A stretch of DNA of 64,000 bases from assembly GCA_016869675.1 (NCBI GenBank), contig VGDP01000012.1, positions 16,760 through 80,759 on the forward strand, read 5' to 3'. Made by a program: the position numbers and the translations under genes. The notes beneath the pieces were generated by a model that was not told the DNA's origin, ran no database searches, and was given only the letters and a program-made list of their open reading frames with translations. This DNA is from Alphaproteobacteria bacterium. Its GTDB lineage: Bacteria > Pseudomonadota > Alphaproteobacteria > SP197. This document shows positions 8,911-17,755 of this stretch, piece after piece (position 1 is the first letter of the stretch; the number at the start of each line of letters is the position of its first letter).

Positions 8911-9786
8911 ATGTCCGTTCCCGTCATCGACGGCCTTGCCGCCATCGCCGAGCGTTTCGACGCCTTCCTGCTTGACCAGTGGGGCGTCGTGCACGACGGC
9001 ACGCACCCTTTCCCCGGCGTGGCCGACGCCTTGAAGCGCTTGCGCGTCCGCGGCAAGCGGGTCCTGCTGCTGTCGAACGCGCCGCGCCGCGCCGCCGAAT
9101 CGATCACGCGCCTGACCGGCATGGGCCTGCCGCCCGGCCTGGTCGAGGCGGCCGTGACCTCGGGCGAGGCGGTCCACCAGGCGCTGGCGGCGCGCGACGA
9201 CCCGGCCTTCGCGGCGCTGGGCACGCGCTACCTGCACCTGGGCCGCGCCGACGGCACCGACGACGTGCTGGCCGGCCTGCACCTGACCCGCGTGGACGAC
9301 GTCGCCCACGCGGAGTTCCTGGTCGTCGCCAACCTGCCGAACCGTTCGGATATCCTGGCCGTCTACGACCCGGTGCTCGACACGGCGGCGCGGCGCGGGC
9401 TGCCCATGGTGTGCGCCAACCCGGACCGCTTCGTCGTGCACGCCGGGCGTACCGAGCCGTGCGCCGGGTCGGTGGCCGAACGCTTTCGGGCGCGCGGCGG
9501 CGCCGTGATCTATCGCGGCAAGCCTTTCCGCGAGGTGTTCGATCTGGCGCTCGTGCGCCTCCCGGGCATCCGACGCGCCCGCGTGCTGATGGTCGGTGAT
9601 GGCCTGGAGACCGACATCCTGGGCGCGCGCAACGCCGGAGTTTCGGCGCTGCTGATCACCGGCGGTCTGCTGGCCGGACGCTGGGGTTGCGCGCCGACCG
9701 CGCGGCCCGACGCATCGCGCATCGCCGAGGCGTGCGCCGAGGCTGGGGTCGCGCCCGACTGGGCCACCGCGACGCTGACGTGGTAG
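8911..9786 (+). CDS. HAD-superfamily class IIA hydrolase (TIGR01459-like)
   Basis: A 291-residue NagD-like phosphatase. The nucleophile motif is D-Q-W-G-V-V-H-D-G (the first Asp is the phosphoryl acceptor) near residue 22. Motif II is L-L-L-S-N-A-P-R-R, the Lys motif is Y-R-G-K-P, and motif IV is M-V-G-D-G-L-E-T-D. A C2 cap lies between motifs II and III. The substrate is unknown; relatives act on small sugar or nucleotide phosphates. ATG 8911 follows a short gap after the EAL domain, and its stop overlaps the GTG start of the next gene, which suggests coupled translation. Confidence 0.85.
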   Translation: MSVPVIDGLAAIAERFDAFLLDQWGVVHDGTHPFPGVADALKRLRVRGKRVLLLSNAPRRAAESITRLTGMGLPPGLVEAAVTSGEAVHQALAARDDPAFAALGTRYLHLGRADGTDDVLAGLHLTRVDDVAHAEFLVVANLPNRSDILAVYDPVLDTAARRGLPMVCANPDRFVVHAGRTEPCAGSVAERFRARGGAVIYRGKPFREVFDLALVRLPGIRRARVLMVGDGLETDILGARNAGVSALLITGGLLAGRWGCAPTARPDASRIAEACAEAGVAPDWATATLTW

Positions 9787-10460
9787 CCTACGCCATCGAC
9801 GCGATCGCACCGCCGCCGAAGTACGCCGACTGGGTCAGCCTGCTGGCCGAGGACAATAAACATTTCCGCCGCTCCCCCGCCGCCGCGTACTGGCGCCTGG
9901 CGCCGCACTACGTGGGCCAAGGGACCGAAACGGCGTGCGGCCTGGCCTCGACCACGATCCTGGTGAACGCCCTGCGTGGCGGCCGCGCCGAGGAGTCGAT
10001 GTTGACCCAGAAGGCCGTGCCGGACGCGGTGGACGACGCGGCGTGGCGCGAGGGCGTCGGCACCGACGAGGGCAACGGGCTGTCGGGCCGCATGGTGGCC
10101 GAGGCCTTGGCGCGCCTGCTGCTCCGCTACGGCGTCGCGGGCGCGGTGCACCACGAGAAGGTCACGGCCGCCGACGCGGCCACGGCCGGGCGGCTGCGCG
10201 CGGCGCTGGCCGGCGCCGAGACGGGCGATCACCTGATCACCGGGCACTACTACATGGCCGAGGTGCTGGGCGCCGGCGACTACGGCCACTTCTCGCCGCT
10301 CGGCGCCTACGACGCCGGATCCGACCGCGTGCTCGTGCTGGACGTCTACCGCGTCACCTTCGAGCCCTACTGGGTGCCGCTGGAGCGGCTGCTCGCCGGC
10401 ATGGCGGTGCTGGGCAAGGTCGAGAGCGCGCCGCGCGGTTGGATCGAGGTCAGGGCGTAA
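9780..10460 (+). CDS. phytochelatin synthase-family cysteine protease-like protein
   Basis: A 226-residue protein of the papain-like phytochelatin synthase N-domain family. The nucleophile is Cys53 in T-A-C-G-L-A-S; the His lies in Y-G-H-F-S-P-L and the Asp in L-V-L-D-V-Y-R, giving the complete triad. Bacterial one-domain members cleave glutathione to gamma-Glu-Cys rather than build phytochelatins efficiently, so a glutathione-handling role is likely. Start GTG 9780 overlaps the stop of the HAD gene. Its last 11 bases overlap the 3' end of the convergent epimerase gene. Confidence 0.8.
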   Translation: MVAYAIDAIAPPPKYADWVSLLAEDNKHFRRSPAAAYWRLAPHYVGQGTETACGLASTTILVNALRGGRAEESMLTQKAVPDAVDDAAWREGVGTDEGNGLSGRMVAEALARLLLRYGVAGAVHHEKVTAADAATAGRLRAALAGAETGDHLITGHYYMAEVLGAGDYGHFSPLGAYDAGSDRVLVLDVYRVTFEPYWVPLERLLAGMAVLGKVESAPRGWIEVRA

Positions 10461-11376
10461 CTAGGCCGCGCGCGACCAGATCGGCGAAGGCCGTCATGGC
10501 ACGGCCGACCCCTTCCTCGAGCGGGACCGCGCCCCAGTCGCCGACCAAGCGGCGCAGGGCACGGTCGTCGAACGCCGCCGGCACGGGCAGGCTGGGCCCA
10601 TCGATGGCGAGCTTGGCATCGGGGCGGTGGCGGCGGATGGCGGCGACGATCGCCTCGACGTCGGTCGCCTCGCCCTGGAGGTCGTGGACGTGGGCACCCG
10701 CCACGTCGGCGCGGGCGCAGCGCACGAACGCCTCGGCCACCTCGTCGACGAACTGGAACGCGAGCGGGCCGGAGAACGGGATCGTGAACGGCACGCCGGC
10801 CACGGCCGCGACCATGGCCTTGGTCGGGGCCGAGGTCAGGCCCTGGTCGCGCCCCGGGCCATAGACCGTGTGCGGACGCAGGCCGATGCTGGGCACCTGC
10901 CAATCCTGCCAGTAGACGTGGGCGATGCCTTCGTCGGCGCGTTTGAACACACCGTAGAGCGTCGTGGGGTGAGCCGCCGGATCCTTGATGCCGAGCGCCG
11001 CGACCGACGAGGCGTAGACGACGTGGAGCAGGCTGGCGCGGCGCGCCGCCTCGAACACCGCCGTCTGGCCGACCACGTTGACCCGCGCGCCCGCCAGCGG
11101 ATCGGCCTTGCAGAACGGGATCTGCAGCGCCGCCAGGTGGATGATCGCCTCGACGCCGTGGGCCGCGATGGCCGCCTCGAGCGCCGCCACGTCGGTGACG
11201 TCGCCTTTGATCCACGACACCGCGGCGACGGCGCGATCGTCGAGCGCGAGGCGCAGCCGCCGCCGATCGTCGGTCAGGTCGAAGGCGACGACGCCAGCGC
11301 CCTCGCGCGCCAGCCGCGCGACGACCCACGCGCCGATGCACCCGCCGGCGCCGGTGACCAGGATCGCGCCGGTCAT
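10450..11376 (-). CDS. NAD-dependent epimerase/dehydratase (extended SDR)
   Basis: A 308-residue extended-SDR protein. It has a V-T-G-A-G-G-C-I-G Rossmann motif at the N-terminus, the H-L-A-A motif, Y-A-S-S-V-A, and Y-G-V-F-K as the catalytic Y-x-x-x-K. It likely acts on a nucleotide sugar or sugar acid (UDP-glucose epimerase or uronate dehydrogenase-like); no specificity can be assigned. Its ATG overlaps the stop of the ABC ATPase gene (ATGA), so it is the distal gene of the transporter operon and may process the imported compound. Confidence 0.83.
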   Translation of the reverse strand: MTGAILVTGAGGCIGAWVVARLAREGAGVVAFDLTDDRRRLRLALDDRAVAAVSWIKGDVTDVAALEAAIAAHGVEAIIHLAALQIPFCKADPLAGARVNVVGQTAVFEAARRASLLHVVYASSVAALGIKDPAAHPTTLYGVFKRADEGIAHVYWQDWQVPSIGLRPHTVYGPGRDQGLTSAPTKAMVAAVAGVPFTIPFSGPLAFQFVDEVAEAFVRCARADVAGAHVHDLQGEATDVEAIVAAIRRHRPDAKLAIDGPSLPVPAAFDDRALRRLVGDWGAVPLEEGVGRAMTAFADLVARGLVTP

Positions 11377-13397
11377 GCCGCCGCCCCTTCGGCGCGCCAG
11401 ACCGCCTTGGCCGTCAGTTCGTCCAAGGTCAGGTGGCAGCGGATGCGCAGGCCGTTGCCGGCCTCGCGCCACGGCGGCGGCGCGGTCACGCACGTCTCGC
11501 CCTTCTGCCACGGGCAGCGCCCGGCGTAGGAGCAGGCGGCGCCCTGGAGCGCGACGGAGTCGCGCCGAGGCACCCGGCGGCGCTTCAGGTGCGCGCTCGG
11601 TACCGCCATGAGAAGCTCGTGGGTGTAGGGATGGAACGGCGGGGTGAACACGTCGGCGTTGCGGCCGATCTCGAACAGGGTGCCACGGAACAGCACGCCG
11701 ACGCGATCAGCCAGCTCGCGCACCACCGCGAGATCGTGCGAGATGAACAGCATGGCGACGCCGGTCTCGCGCTTGAGTGCGCGCAGCAGGTCGAGCACGT
11801 TGGCCTGCACCGACACGTCGAGGGACGAGAGCACTTCGTCGCACAGCAGCAGCGTCGGTTGCGCCACCAGGGCGCGGGCGATAGCCACGCGCTGGCGCTC
11901 GCCGCCCGAAAGCTGATCCGGAAAGCGACGGGCGTAGCCGGCGTCAAGCCGTACCTCGCGCAGCGCGTCCTCGATACGCGGACGTGCCGTGGCCTCGTCG
12001 AGCCCCAGGTACTTGGCGATCGGGCGGCCGAGGATGCTGGCTACGCGCGCACGCGGGTTGAGCGAGGCGTCCGGGTTCTGGAACACGTACTGGATGCGGC
12101 GCATCTGGTCGGGCGTGCGCGCCGCAAGGGCCGGCGCCAGGGCTTGGCCCTGGAACGCGATCGAGCCCGCAACCAGTGGCAGCAGCCCGCTGATGGCGCG
12201 CGCGATGGTCGACTTGCCGCTGCCCGATTCACCAACCAGCGCGAAGGTTTCGCCCGCCTTGATCGAGAAGCTCACGTCGCGCACGACCACCGGCGGCACC
12301 TGGCCGGCCAGACGCGCGAGCACGCCCTGCCGGCCGTAACGAAGCGTCAGGCCCGTGACGTCGAGCACCGAGGCACCGTCCGTCGCCGCGACCTCGGCTC
12401 CGTCGCCCGCGCCCGCCGTGTCGATCGCGCCGAGCGCGCGCCAGCGCTGGCACGCGACTGCACGGCCCGGCCCGACCGCCTCCAGAGTCTGGCGGCGCTG
12501 GGCGCAGCTCGGCTCGGCCTCGTCGCAGCGCGGCGCGAACGCGCAGCCCTCGGGCAACTCCAGGCGGCGCAAATAGCCGCGCAGGCGGTGGGGTGACCGC
12601 GGCCCGCCGTCCAGCCGGGGGATCGCCGCGATCAGGCCGCGCGTGTAGGGGTGCCGTGGCGAGGAGAACAGTTCCTCGGTCGGCGCGACCTCGACCATGT
12701 GGCCGGCGTACATGACACCGACGCGATCCGCGATCTGCGCGAGCACGCCCAGGTCGTGGGTCACATAGAGCATCGACATGCCGAGCCGGCCGCGCAGCTC
12801 GATCAGCAAATCGATGATCTGTTCCTGGGTGGTCACGTCGAGCCCGGTGGTCGGCTCGTCGAGCACGACCAGATCGGGTTCGCACGCCAGCGCGATGGCG
12901 ATGCACACGCGCTGCTGCTGACCGCCCGACAGCTCGTGCGGGTAGCGCCGGCCGATGGTGCGCGGGGTGGGCAGGCCGACGCGCTCGAACAGCTCGGCGG
13001 CGCGAGTCGCGGCGGCCTCGACCGAAGCGGCGCGGCCGTGGACGTGCAGCACCTCGGCGAGCTGCGTGCCGACGCGGATCGCCGGGTTGAGCGCCGTCGT
13101 CGGGTTCTGGGGCACCAGCGCGACGCGATCGCCGCGCAGCCGTTGCAGCGCCGGCGCCGCCAGGGCCAGGAGGTCGGTGCCCTTGAACAGCACGCGCCCC
13201 GTGGCGCGCGCCGCCGGATGCCGGTAGCCCATGAGCTGGTAGGCGAGCGTCGACTTGCCGCAGCCCGATTCGCCGACCAGGCCGAACGCCTCGCCCTTGC
13301 CGATGGTGAAGCCGACGCTCTGCACCGCGGCCAGGGCCTCGACGCCCTGGCCGTAAGTAATGGCCAGATCCTCGACCGCGACCAGGGGTTCGGTCAT
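11373..13397 (-). CDS. fused double ATPase of a peptide/nickel-type ABC importer
   Basis: A 674-residue protein with two complete ABC domains corresponding to DppD and DppF. Domain 1 has Walker A G-E-S-G-C-G-K-S-T near residue 42, signature L-S-G-G-Q-Q-Q-R and Walker B V-V-L-D-E-P-T-T-G. Domain 2 has G-E-S-G-S-G-K-S-T, L-S-G-G-E-R-Q-R and L-L-C-D-E-V-L-S-S. Each half ends with the Cys-rich oligopeptide-transporter C-terminal region, which can bind an Fe-S cluster in this family. It energises uptake of a peptide or similar solute through the two permeases encoded next. Its ATG overlaps the upstream permease stop by 4 bases. Confidence 0.93.
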   Translation of the reverse strand: MTEPLVAVEDLAITYGQGVEALAAVQSVGFTIGKGEAFGLVGESGCGKSTLAYQLMGYRHPAARATGRVLFKGTDLLALAAPALQRLRGDRVALVPQNPTTALNPAIRVGTQLAEVLHVHGRAASVEAAATRAAELFERVGLPTPRTIGRRYPHELSGGQQQRVCIAIALACEPDLVVLDEPTTGLDVTTQEQIIDLLIELRGRLGMSMLYVTHDLGVLAQIADRVGVMYAGHMVEVAPTEELFSSPRHPYTRGLIAAIPRLDGGPRSPHRLRGYLRRLELPEGCAFAPRCDEAEPSCAQRRQTLEAVGPGRAVACQRWRALGAIDTAGAGDGAEVAATDGASVLDVTGLTLRYGRQGVLARLAGQVPPVVVRDVSFSIKAGETFALVGESGSGKSTIARAISGLLPLVAGSIAFQGQALAPALAARTPDQMRRIQYVFQNPDASLNPRARVASILGRPIAKYLGLDEATARPRIEDALREVRLDAGYARRFPDQLSGGERQRVAIARALVAQPTLLLCDEVLSSLDVSVQANVLDLLRALKRETGVAMLFISHDLAVVRELADRVGVLFRGTLFEIGRNADVFTPPFHPYTHELLMAVPSAHLKRRRVPRRDSVALQGAACSYAGRCPWQKGETCVTAPPPWREAGNGLRIRCHLTLDELTAKAVWRAEGAAA

Positions 13398-14287
13398 CGC
13401 TGGCCGATCTGCACGGTCCGACCCAGGATGCGGGCGAGGCCCTCGGTAAAGAGGTTGAGGCCGACCACGAGCGAGGCCAGCATCAGCCCCGGGCCGAGCA
13501 CCGTGACCGGCGAAGCGAGCAGAAGCGTGCGGTTCTCGCTGATCATCAACCCCCATTCGGGCGTCGGCGGCCGCATGCCGAAGCCGAGGAACCCGAGCGA
13601 GCCCACGAGGACCGGCGCGTAGCCGGTACGCACGGCGAACTCAACCAGCAGCACGCTGGTGGTGTTGGGCAGCAGCTCGCGCCGCACCACCGACCACGGG
13701 CTTTCGCCGCGCAGCCGTGCGATCGTCACGAAGTCCTTGGTCACGATCTCGAGCGCGGCCGAGCGCGCCAGCCGGGCGATGCGCGGCGCGTACAAGAACG
13801 CCACGACCATGATGACCAGGAGCGGCGAGCCCGAGAGTTCGGGCCCCGCGGCCGAGACGGCGAGCAGGCCGAGCACCAGGAACGGGATGCTGATCATCGC
13901 CTCGACCAAGCGCATGATCACCTCGTCGATCCAGCCGCGCAGGTAGCCGCTCAGGAGACCGATCACCGCGCCGATCACCAGCCCGAGCAGGGTGCCCGAG
14001 AGGGCCAGGAGCATTACGATGTGCCCGCCGTGCACGACCCGGCTGAACACGTCGCGCCCCAGCTGGTCGATGCCGAAGGGGTGCGCAAGGCTGGCGCCCG
14101 ACAGCGGGATGCCGGCGCCCATCTGGGCGACGCCGTAGGGCGCCCACAGCGGTCCCGTGACCGCCACGACCACGTGGATCGCCAGGATGATCGCGCCGAC
14201 CCGCAGGCTGCTGGGCGCGCGCCGCCAGAACCGCGCGAGGCCGGACGGCGGCGTGACGGGGGCCTGGCTTGGCGTGACGGTGGTCAT
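13394..14287 (-). CDS. ABC importer permease, DppC-type
   Basis: A 297-residue inner-membrane permease with an N-terminal cytoplasmic stretch, one early TM helix, then the binding-protein-dependent transport core. It contains G-T-D-x-x-G-R-D-V-F-S-R (here G-I-D-Q-L-G-R-D-V-F-S-R) and the EAA-like loop near L-R-G-E-S-P-W. It pairs with the DppB-type subunit to form the channel. Start at ATG 14287, 2 bases after the preceding stop; stop overlaps the ATPase gene. Confidence 0.92.
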   Translation of the reverse strand: MTTVTPSQAPVTPPSGLARFWRRAPSSLRVGAIILAIHVVVAVTGPLWAPYGVAQMGAGIPLSGASLAHPFGIDQLGRDVFSRVVHGGHIVMLLALSGTLLGLVIGAVIGLLSGYLRGWIDEVIMRLVEAMISIPFLVLGLLAVSAAGPELSGSPLLVIMVVAFLYAPRIARLARSAALEIVTKDFVTIARLRGESPWSVVRRELLPNTTSVLLVEFAVRTGYAPVLVGSLGFLGFGMRPPTPEWGLMISENRTLLLASPVTVLGPGLMLASLVVGLNLFTEGLARILGRTVQIGQR

Positions 14288-14289
14288 GG

Positions 14290-15240
14290 TCAGCCCGTGC
14301 GCAGCCGCGGGTTGAGCAGCACGGCACCCACGTCGGCCACCAGGTTGGCGCCGATGTAGACCGTGGCGGTGATCAGGACGGTCGATTCGATCAGCGGCGC
14401 GTCGCGCAGCTGCAGTGCGTCGATCAACAGGCTGCCGAAGCCGGGGAACGCGAACACCTTCTCGACCACGACGACGCCGCCCACCAGATAGGCCAGGTTG
14501 AGCGCGGTGACGTTGAGCGTCGGCACCAGGGCGTTGGGCAGGGCGTGGCGGATCATTACGCGCCAGCGCGACAGGCCCTTGAACTCCGCCATGCGGATGT
14601 AATCCGCGTCGAGCACCTCGATCAGGTTGTCGCGCAGCATGCGCACGGCGTAGACCGCCATGACGACGCCGAGCGTGGTGCCCGGCAAGGCGATCGCCCG
14701 CAGGTAGTCCCAGAACGACGTGGTGTCGTCGACCACCGACATGGCCGGGAACAGCCCGGCCCACGCGACGAACACCACCATCAACAAAGTCGCCAGCAGG
14801 AATTCGGGCAGCGACACGATGATCAGCGTGACCACCGAGAGCGCGTGGTCGAGCGACCGGTCGCGGTTGAGCGCCTGCAGCGCCGCCGGGATCAGGCACA
14901 GCGGGAAATAGATCGCTAAGGCGAAGGCCGAAAGCAGCAGCGTATTGGTGATGCGCGGCGCCAGGATCTCGTTGATCGGGCGCGCGCTGGTCAAAGCCGT
15001 GCCGAGGTCGCCGGTCAGCAGCGTGCCCAGCCAGCGCACGTAGCGTTCGGGCGCCGGGTCGTTCAGGTGCAGGCGCTCGCGCAACACCGCGAGGCTCGCC
15101 TCGGTCGCGTCGCGGCCCAGGATGCGCGATGCGACGTCGCCCGGCAGGATCTCGACGAACGCGAAGATCAGCATCGAGACCAGCAGCAGCGTCAGCAGCG
15201 AGACCAGGACGCGGCCGGCAATCAGGCGCAGGACAGTCAT
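14290..15240 (-). CDS. ABC importer permease, DppB-type
   Basis: A 316-residue permease with the typical DppB start (short basic end, long TM helix, then a periplasmic region with P-G-D-V-A-S) and the EAA loop before L-P-N-A-L-V-P-T. ATG 15240 is preferred to one 42 codons upstream because homologs begin right before the first TM helix. It is the first gene of the transporter operon. No periplasmic binding protein gene precedes it on this strand; the only candidate is the divergent gene at 15456, which is a different binding-protein type. Confidence 0.92.
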   Translation of the reverse strand: MTVLRLIAGRVLVSLLTLLLVSMLIFAFVEILPGDVASRILGRDATEASLAVLRERLHLNDPAPERYVRWLGTLLTGDLGTALTSARPINEILAPRITNTLLLSAFALAIYFPLCLIPAALQALNRDRSLDHALSVVTLIIVSLPEFLLATLLMVVFVAWAGLFPAMSVVDDTTSFWDYLRAIALPGTTLGVVMAVYAVRMLRDNLIEVLDADYIRMAEFKGLSRWRVMIRHALPNALVPTLNVTALNLAYLVGGVVVVEKVFAFPGFGSLLIDALQLRDAPLIESTVLITATVYIGANLVADVGAVLLNPRLRTG

Positions 15241-15455
15241 GCCGCCCAGGCCCCTGAGCGACGGAGCACGCAACGGCCGCCCGTCCTTCGCCGCGCGCCC
15301 GGCGAACGAGCCGTCTCCATGGAGCCTCCCGCGCCGTGTTGCGTCCGGAAGTTGACAGTCGGGCAAACTAATGACGCACTATCGGCCGTGTCAATCGAGC
15401 ATCCTGCTGCATACAGATCGGACGGGGTGTCGGGATCGTCCGTGGCGAGACCTTC

Positions 15456-16556
15456 ATGACCCTGCGCGGGCTCACCTGGGACCACCGGCGCGCGGTCGAC
15501 CCGCTGCTCGGCGCGTTGGCCGGCCTCGACGTCCAGTGGGACCGTCAACCCCTGTCCGGCTTCGAGCACGCGTCGATCGAGGCGCTCGCACGGCGCTACG
15601 ATCTGATCGTGTTCGACCACCCGCACGTCGGCGACATTGTGGCCGCCGGGTGCTTCGCGCCGGTCGAGGCGGCCGCCGGCGCCGAGGCGGACTACATCGG
15701 TCCATCGCTCGCCTCCTACCGGATGGCTGGCCACGTGTGGGGCGTGCCCATCGACGCCGCGTGCCAGGTGGCGGTGTACCAGCCCGCTGCGCTGGCCCGC
15801 CTCGAGGCCGACGTGCCCAGGCGCTGGGACGAGGTCGTGGCGCTGGGCCGGAGGGCGCGGGCGCGCGGCCATTGGCTGGCCATGGCGCTGCGCGACATCC
15901 ACGGCCTGATGACCCTGTTCACCCTGTGCGCGAATCTGGGCCGGCCGTGCGCCACGGACCCCGCCCTACCGTTCGCCGACCGCGCCACGGCGCAAGCGGC
16001 GCTGGAGGCGCTGGCGGTCGTCGCGGTGCTGTGCCCGCCCGAGGCGTTCGCGTGGAACTCGATCGCGGTGCAGGACGCCATGGCGGCGCGCGACGATCTG
16101 GTTTACTGCCCTGCGGTCTACGGCTTCGCCACCTATGCGGAAGGCGACAGGGGCCTGCGCTTCGCCGACCTGCCGGGGCCCGAGGGGCCGGCCGGCTCGA
16201 CCATCGGCGGCGCCGGGCTCGGCGTGTCGGCGCACGCGCGCGATCCGGCGGCCGCGTTGGACTTCGCGCGGCGTTGTGCCGCGGCGAGCACGCAGCATGC
16301 CTTCGCGCTGCATCACGGCCAGCCAGCGCATGCCGCCGCCTGGGCCGACGTCGCGCTCGACGCGCGCTTCGACGGATTCTTCGGCGCCACCCGGGCGACC
16401 CAGGCGGCGGCGTGGATCCGGCCGCGCTATGCTGGCTATCCGGCGTTCCAGCGCCAAGCCGGACCACTGGTCGAGCGGCACCTGCGCGGTGCGCTCGACG
16501 CCACGACGCTGATCGACCGTCTGCAGGCCCTGCACGAAAGGGGAGCACGTCCATGA
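15456..16556 (+). CDS. family 1 extracellular solute-binding-like protein without signal peptide
   Basis: A 366-residue protein with the fold pattern of sugar-type solute-binding proteins: Y-D-L-I-V-F-D-H-P-H, V-P-I-D-A-A-C-Q-V near the hinge, W-D-E-V-V-A-L-G, and a C-terminal R-P-R-Y-A-G-Y. The N-terminus (M-T-L-R-G-L-T-W-D-H) is charged with no signal sequence or lipobox, so it would stay in the cytoplasm unless a start lies elsewhere. Its stop overlaps the SDR start by ATGA, tying it to the catabolic operon. It may bind a pathway metabolite inside the cell, or be a binding protein that lost its leader. Confidence 0.65.
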   Translation: MTLRGLTWDHRRAVDPLLGALAGLDVQWDRQPLSGFEHASIEALARRYDLIVFDHPHVGDIVAAGCFAPVEAAAGAEADYIGPSLASYRMAGHVWGVPIDAACQVAVYQPAALARLEADVPRRWDEVVALGRRARARGHWLAMALRDIHGLMTLFTLCANLGRPCATDPALPFADRATAQAALEALAVVAVLCPPEAFAWNSIAVQDAMAARDDLVYCPAVYGFATYAEGDRGLRFADLPGPEGPAGSTIGGAGLGVSAHARDPAAALDFARRCAAASTQHAFALHHGQPAHAAAWADVALDARFDGFFGATRATQAAAWIRPRYAGYPAFQRQAGPLVERHLRGALDATTLIDRLQALHERGARP

Positions 16557-17296
16557 CCCTTAAGGACCGCCGTATCCTGGTGACCGGCGCCGGCGCAGGC
16601 ATCGGCGCGGCGATCGCGCGCGAGGCGGCGGTGCGCGGCGCGCGCCTCGCCGTGCTGGACAAGGACGCCGCGCGCGCCCGCGCCAGCGCCGAAGCGGTGG
16701 GCGGCCTGGCGATCGACGGCGACGTCACGCGTGCGGCCGATTGCGAGCGGGCTTTGGCAACGGTGGTCACGGCGTGGTGCGGGCTCGACGGCCTGGTCAA
16801 CAACGCGGGCTGGGGCTACGTGACGCCGACGCTCGAGACCCCCGAGCACGACTGGGACGCCACGCTCGCCCTGAATCTGACGGCGCCATGGCGCCTGGCG
16901 CGGCTGGCGGTGCCGCACCTGCCGCGGGGTGGTGCCATCGTCAACATCGTCTCGATCTACGGCGTCGTCGCAGCGCCGGACCGCGCCGGCTACTGCGCGT
17001 CCAAGGCGGGGCTGGCCATGCTGACGCGCGTGCAGGCGCTGGAGTGGGCGGCACGCGGCGTTCGCGCCAACGCGGTGGCGCCGGGCTATGTGGATAGCGA
17101 CGAGGTGCGTGGCCTGGCCGCCGCCGGCAAGATCGCGATGGACGCGATCGTGCGCCGCACGCCCATGGGCCGCCTGGCCGACGCCGACGACGTGGCGCGC
17201 GCGGTCGCCTTCCTGCTCGACCCCGTCGAGGCGGCGCACATCACCGGCCAGGTGCTGGGCGTCGACGGCGGCTGGGCCGCCTACGGCTACGTCTAG
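16553..17296 (+). CDS. short-chain dehydrogenase/reductase (sugar-acid type)
   Basis: A 247-residue classical SDR. The T-G-A-G-A-G-I-G cofactor motif is at residues 11-18, N-N-A-G follows, and the catalytic Ser134, Tyr147 and Lys151 are all present. The C-terminal V-D-G-G motif is typical. SDRs with these neighbours oxidise L-rhamnose/L-fucose-type sugars or their 2-keto-3-deoxy acids; the substrate here is inferred from context only. The start overlaps the preceding stop and is served by AAGGGGAG. Confidence 0.85.
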   Translation: MTLKDRRILVTGAGAGIGAAIAREAAVRGARLAVLDKDAARARASAEAVGGLAIDGDVTRAADCERALATVVTAWCGLDGLVNNAGWGYVTPTLETPEHDWDATLALNLTAPWRLARLAVPHLPRGGAIVNIVSIYGVVAAPDRAGYCASKAGLAMLTRVQALEWAARGVRANAVAPGYVDSDEVRGLAAAGKIAMDAIVRRTPMGRLADADDVARAVAFLLDPVEAAHITGQVLGVDGGWAAYGYV

Positions 17297-17311
17297 ATCC
17301 CGGGAGCAACT

Positions 17312-17755
17312 ATGATCCGAGCGTTCGACCACACCAGCTTCACCGTGCCGAGCATCGATGCGGCGGTCGCCTTCTGGCGCGACGCCATGGGCTTTACAGT
17401 CGCCTCCGACAGCCCGCGCGAGGGCCCCTTCCTCGGCGCCGTAGTCGGCCTGCCGGGCGCGCGGGCGCGCATCGCGCACCTGCACGGCCACGGCCAGCAC
17501 CTGGAGTTCGTCCAGTACCTGGACCCGCCGGGCGCGCGCGCCCTGCCCGCGCCCAACGACCGCTGCGCCGGCCACGTGGCGTTCGTCTCGGACGACATCG
17601 CCGCCGACACGGCGCGCCTGATCGCTGCCGGGGCGACCCACCAGGGCGCGGTGACCGCCGTGACCGGCGGGCCGTACGCCGGCGCTTCGGCGGTCTACCT
17701 GCGCGACCCCAACGGTGTCATCCTCGAGCTCTATCAACCGGCGGCGAAGCCATGA
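17312..17755 (+). CDS. VOC-superfamily (glyoxalase/dioxygenase fold) protein
   Basis: A 147-residue protein with paired beta-alpha-beta-beta-beta modules: H-T-S-F-T-V at the N-terminus, then H-V-A-F-V-S, and Y-L-R-D-P-N-G-V-I-L-E-L-Y-Q at the end. His and Glu residues of these motifs would bind a divalent metal. Lactoylglutathione lyase-like, epimerase-like or ring-opening activities all occur in the family, so function is open. GGGAG precedes ATG 17312, and its stop overlaps the dehydratase start (ATGA), so the two are translationally coupled. Confidence 0.8.
   Translation: MIRAFDHTSFTVPSIDAAVAFWRDAMGFTVASDSPREGPFLGAVVGLPGARARIAHLHGHGQHLEFVQYLDPPGARALPAPNDRCAGHVAFVSDDIAADTARLIAAGATHQGAVTAVTGGPYAGASAVYLRDPNGVILELYQPAAKP

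Noticed and set aside
15352..15382. Promoter TTGACA with CACTAT upstream of the solute-binding-like gene
   Set aside because: The -35 is perfect but the spacing to the best -10 is 19 bases and the -10 has only three matches; not strong enough to list.
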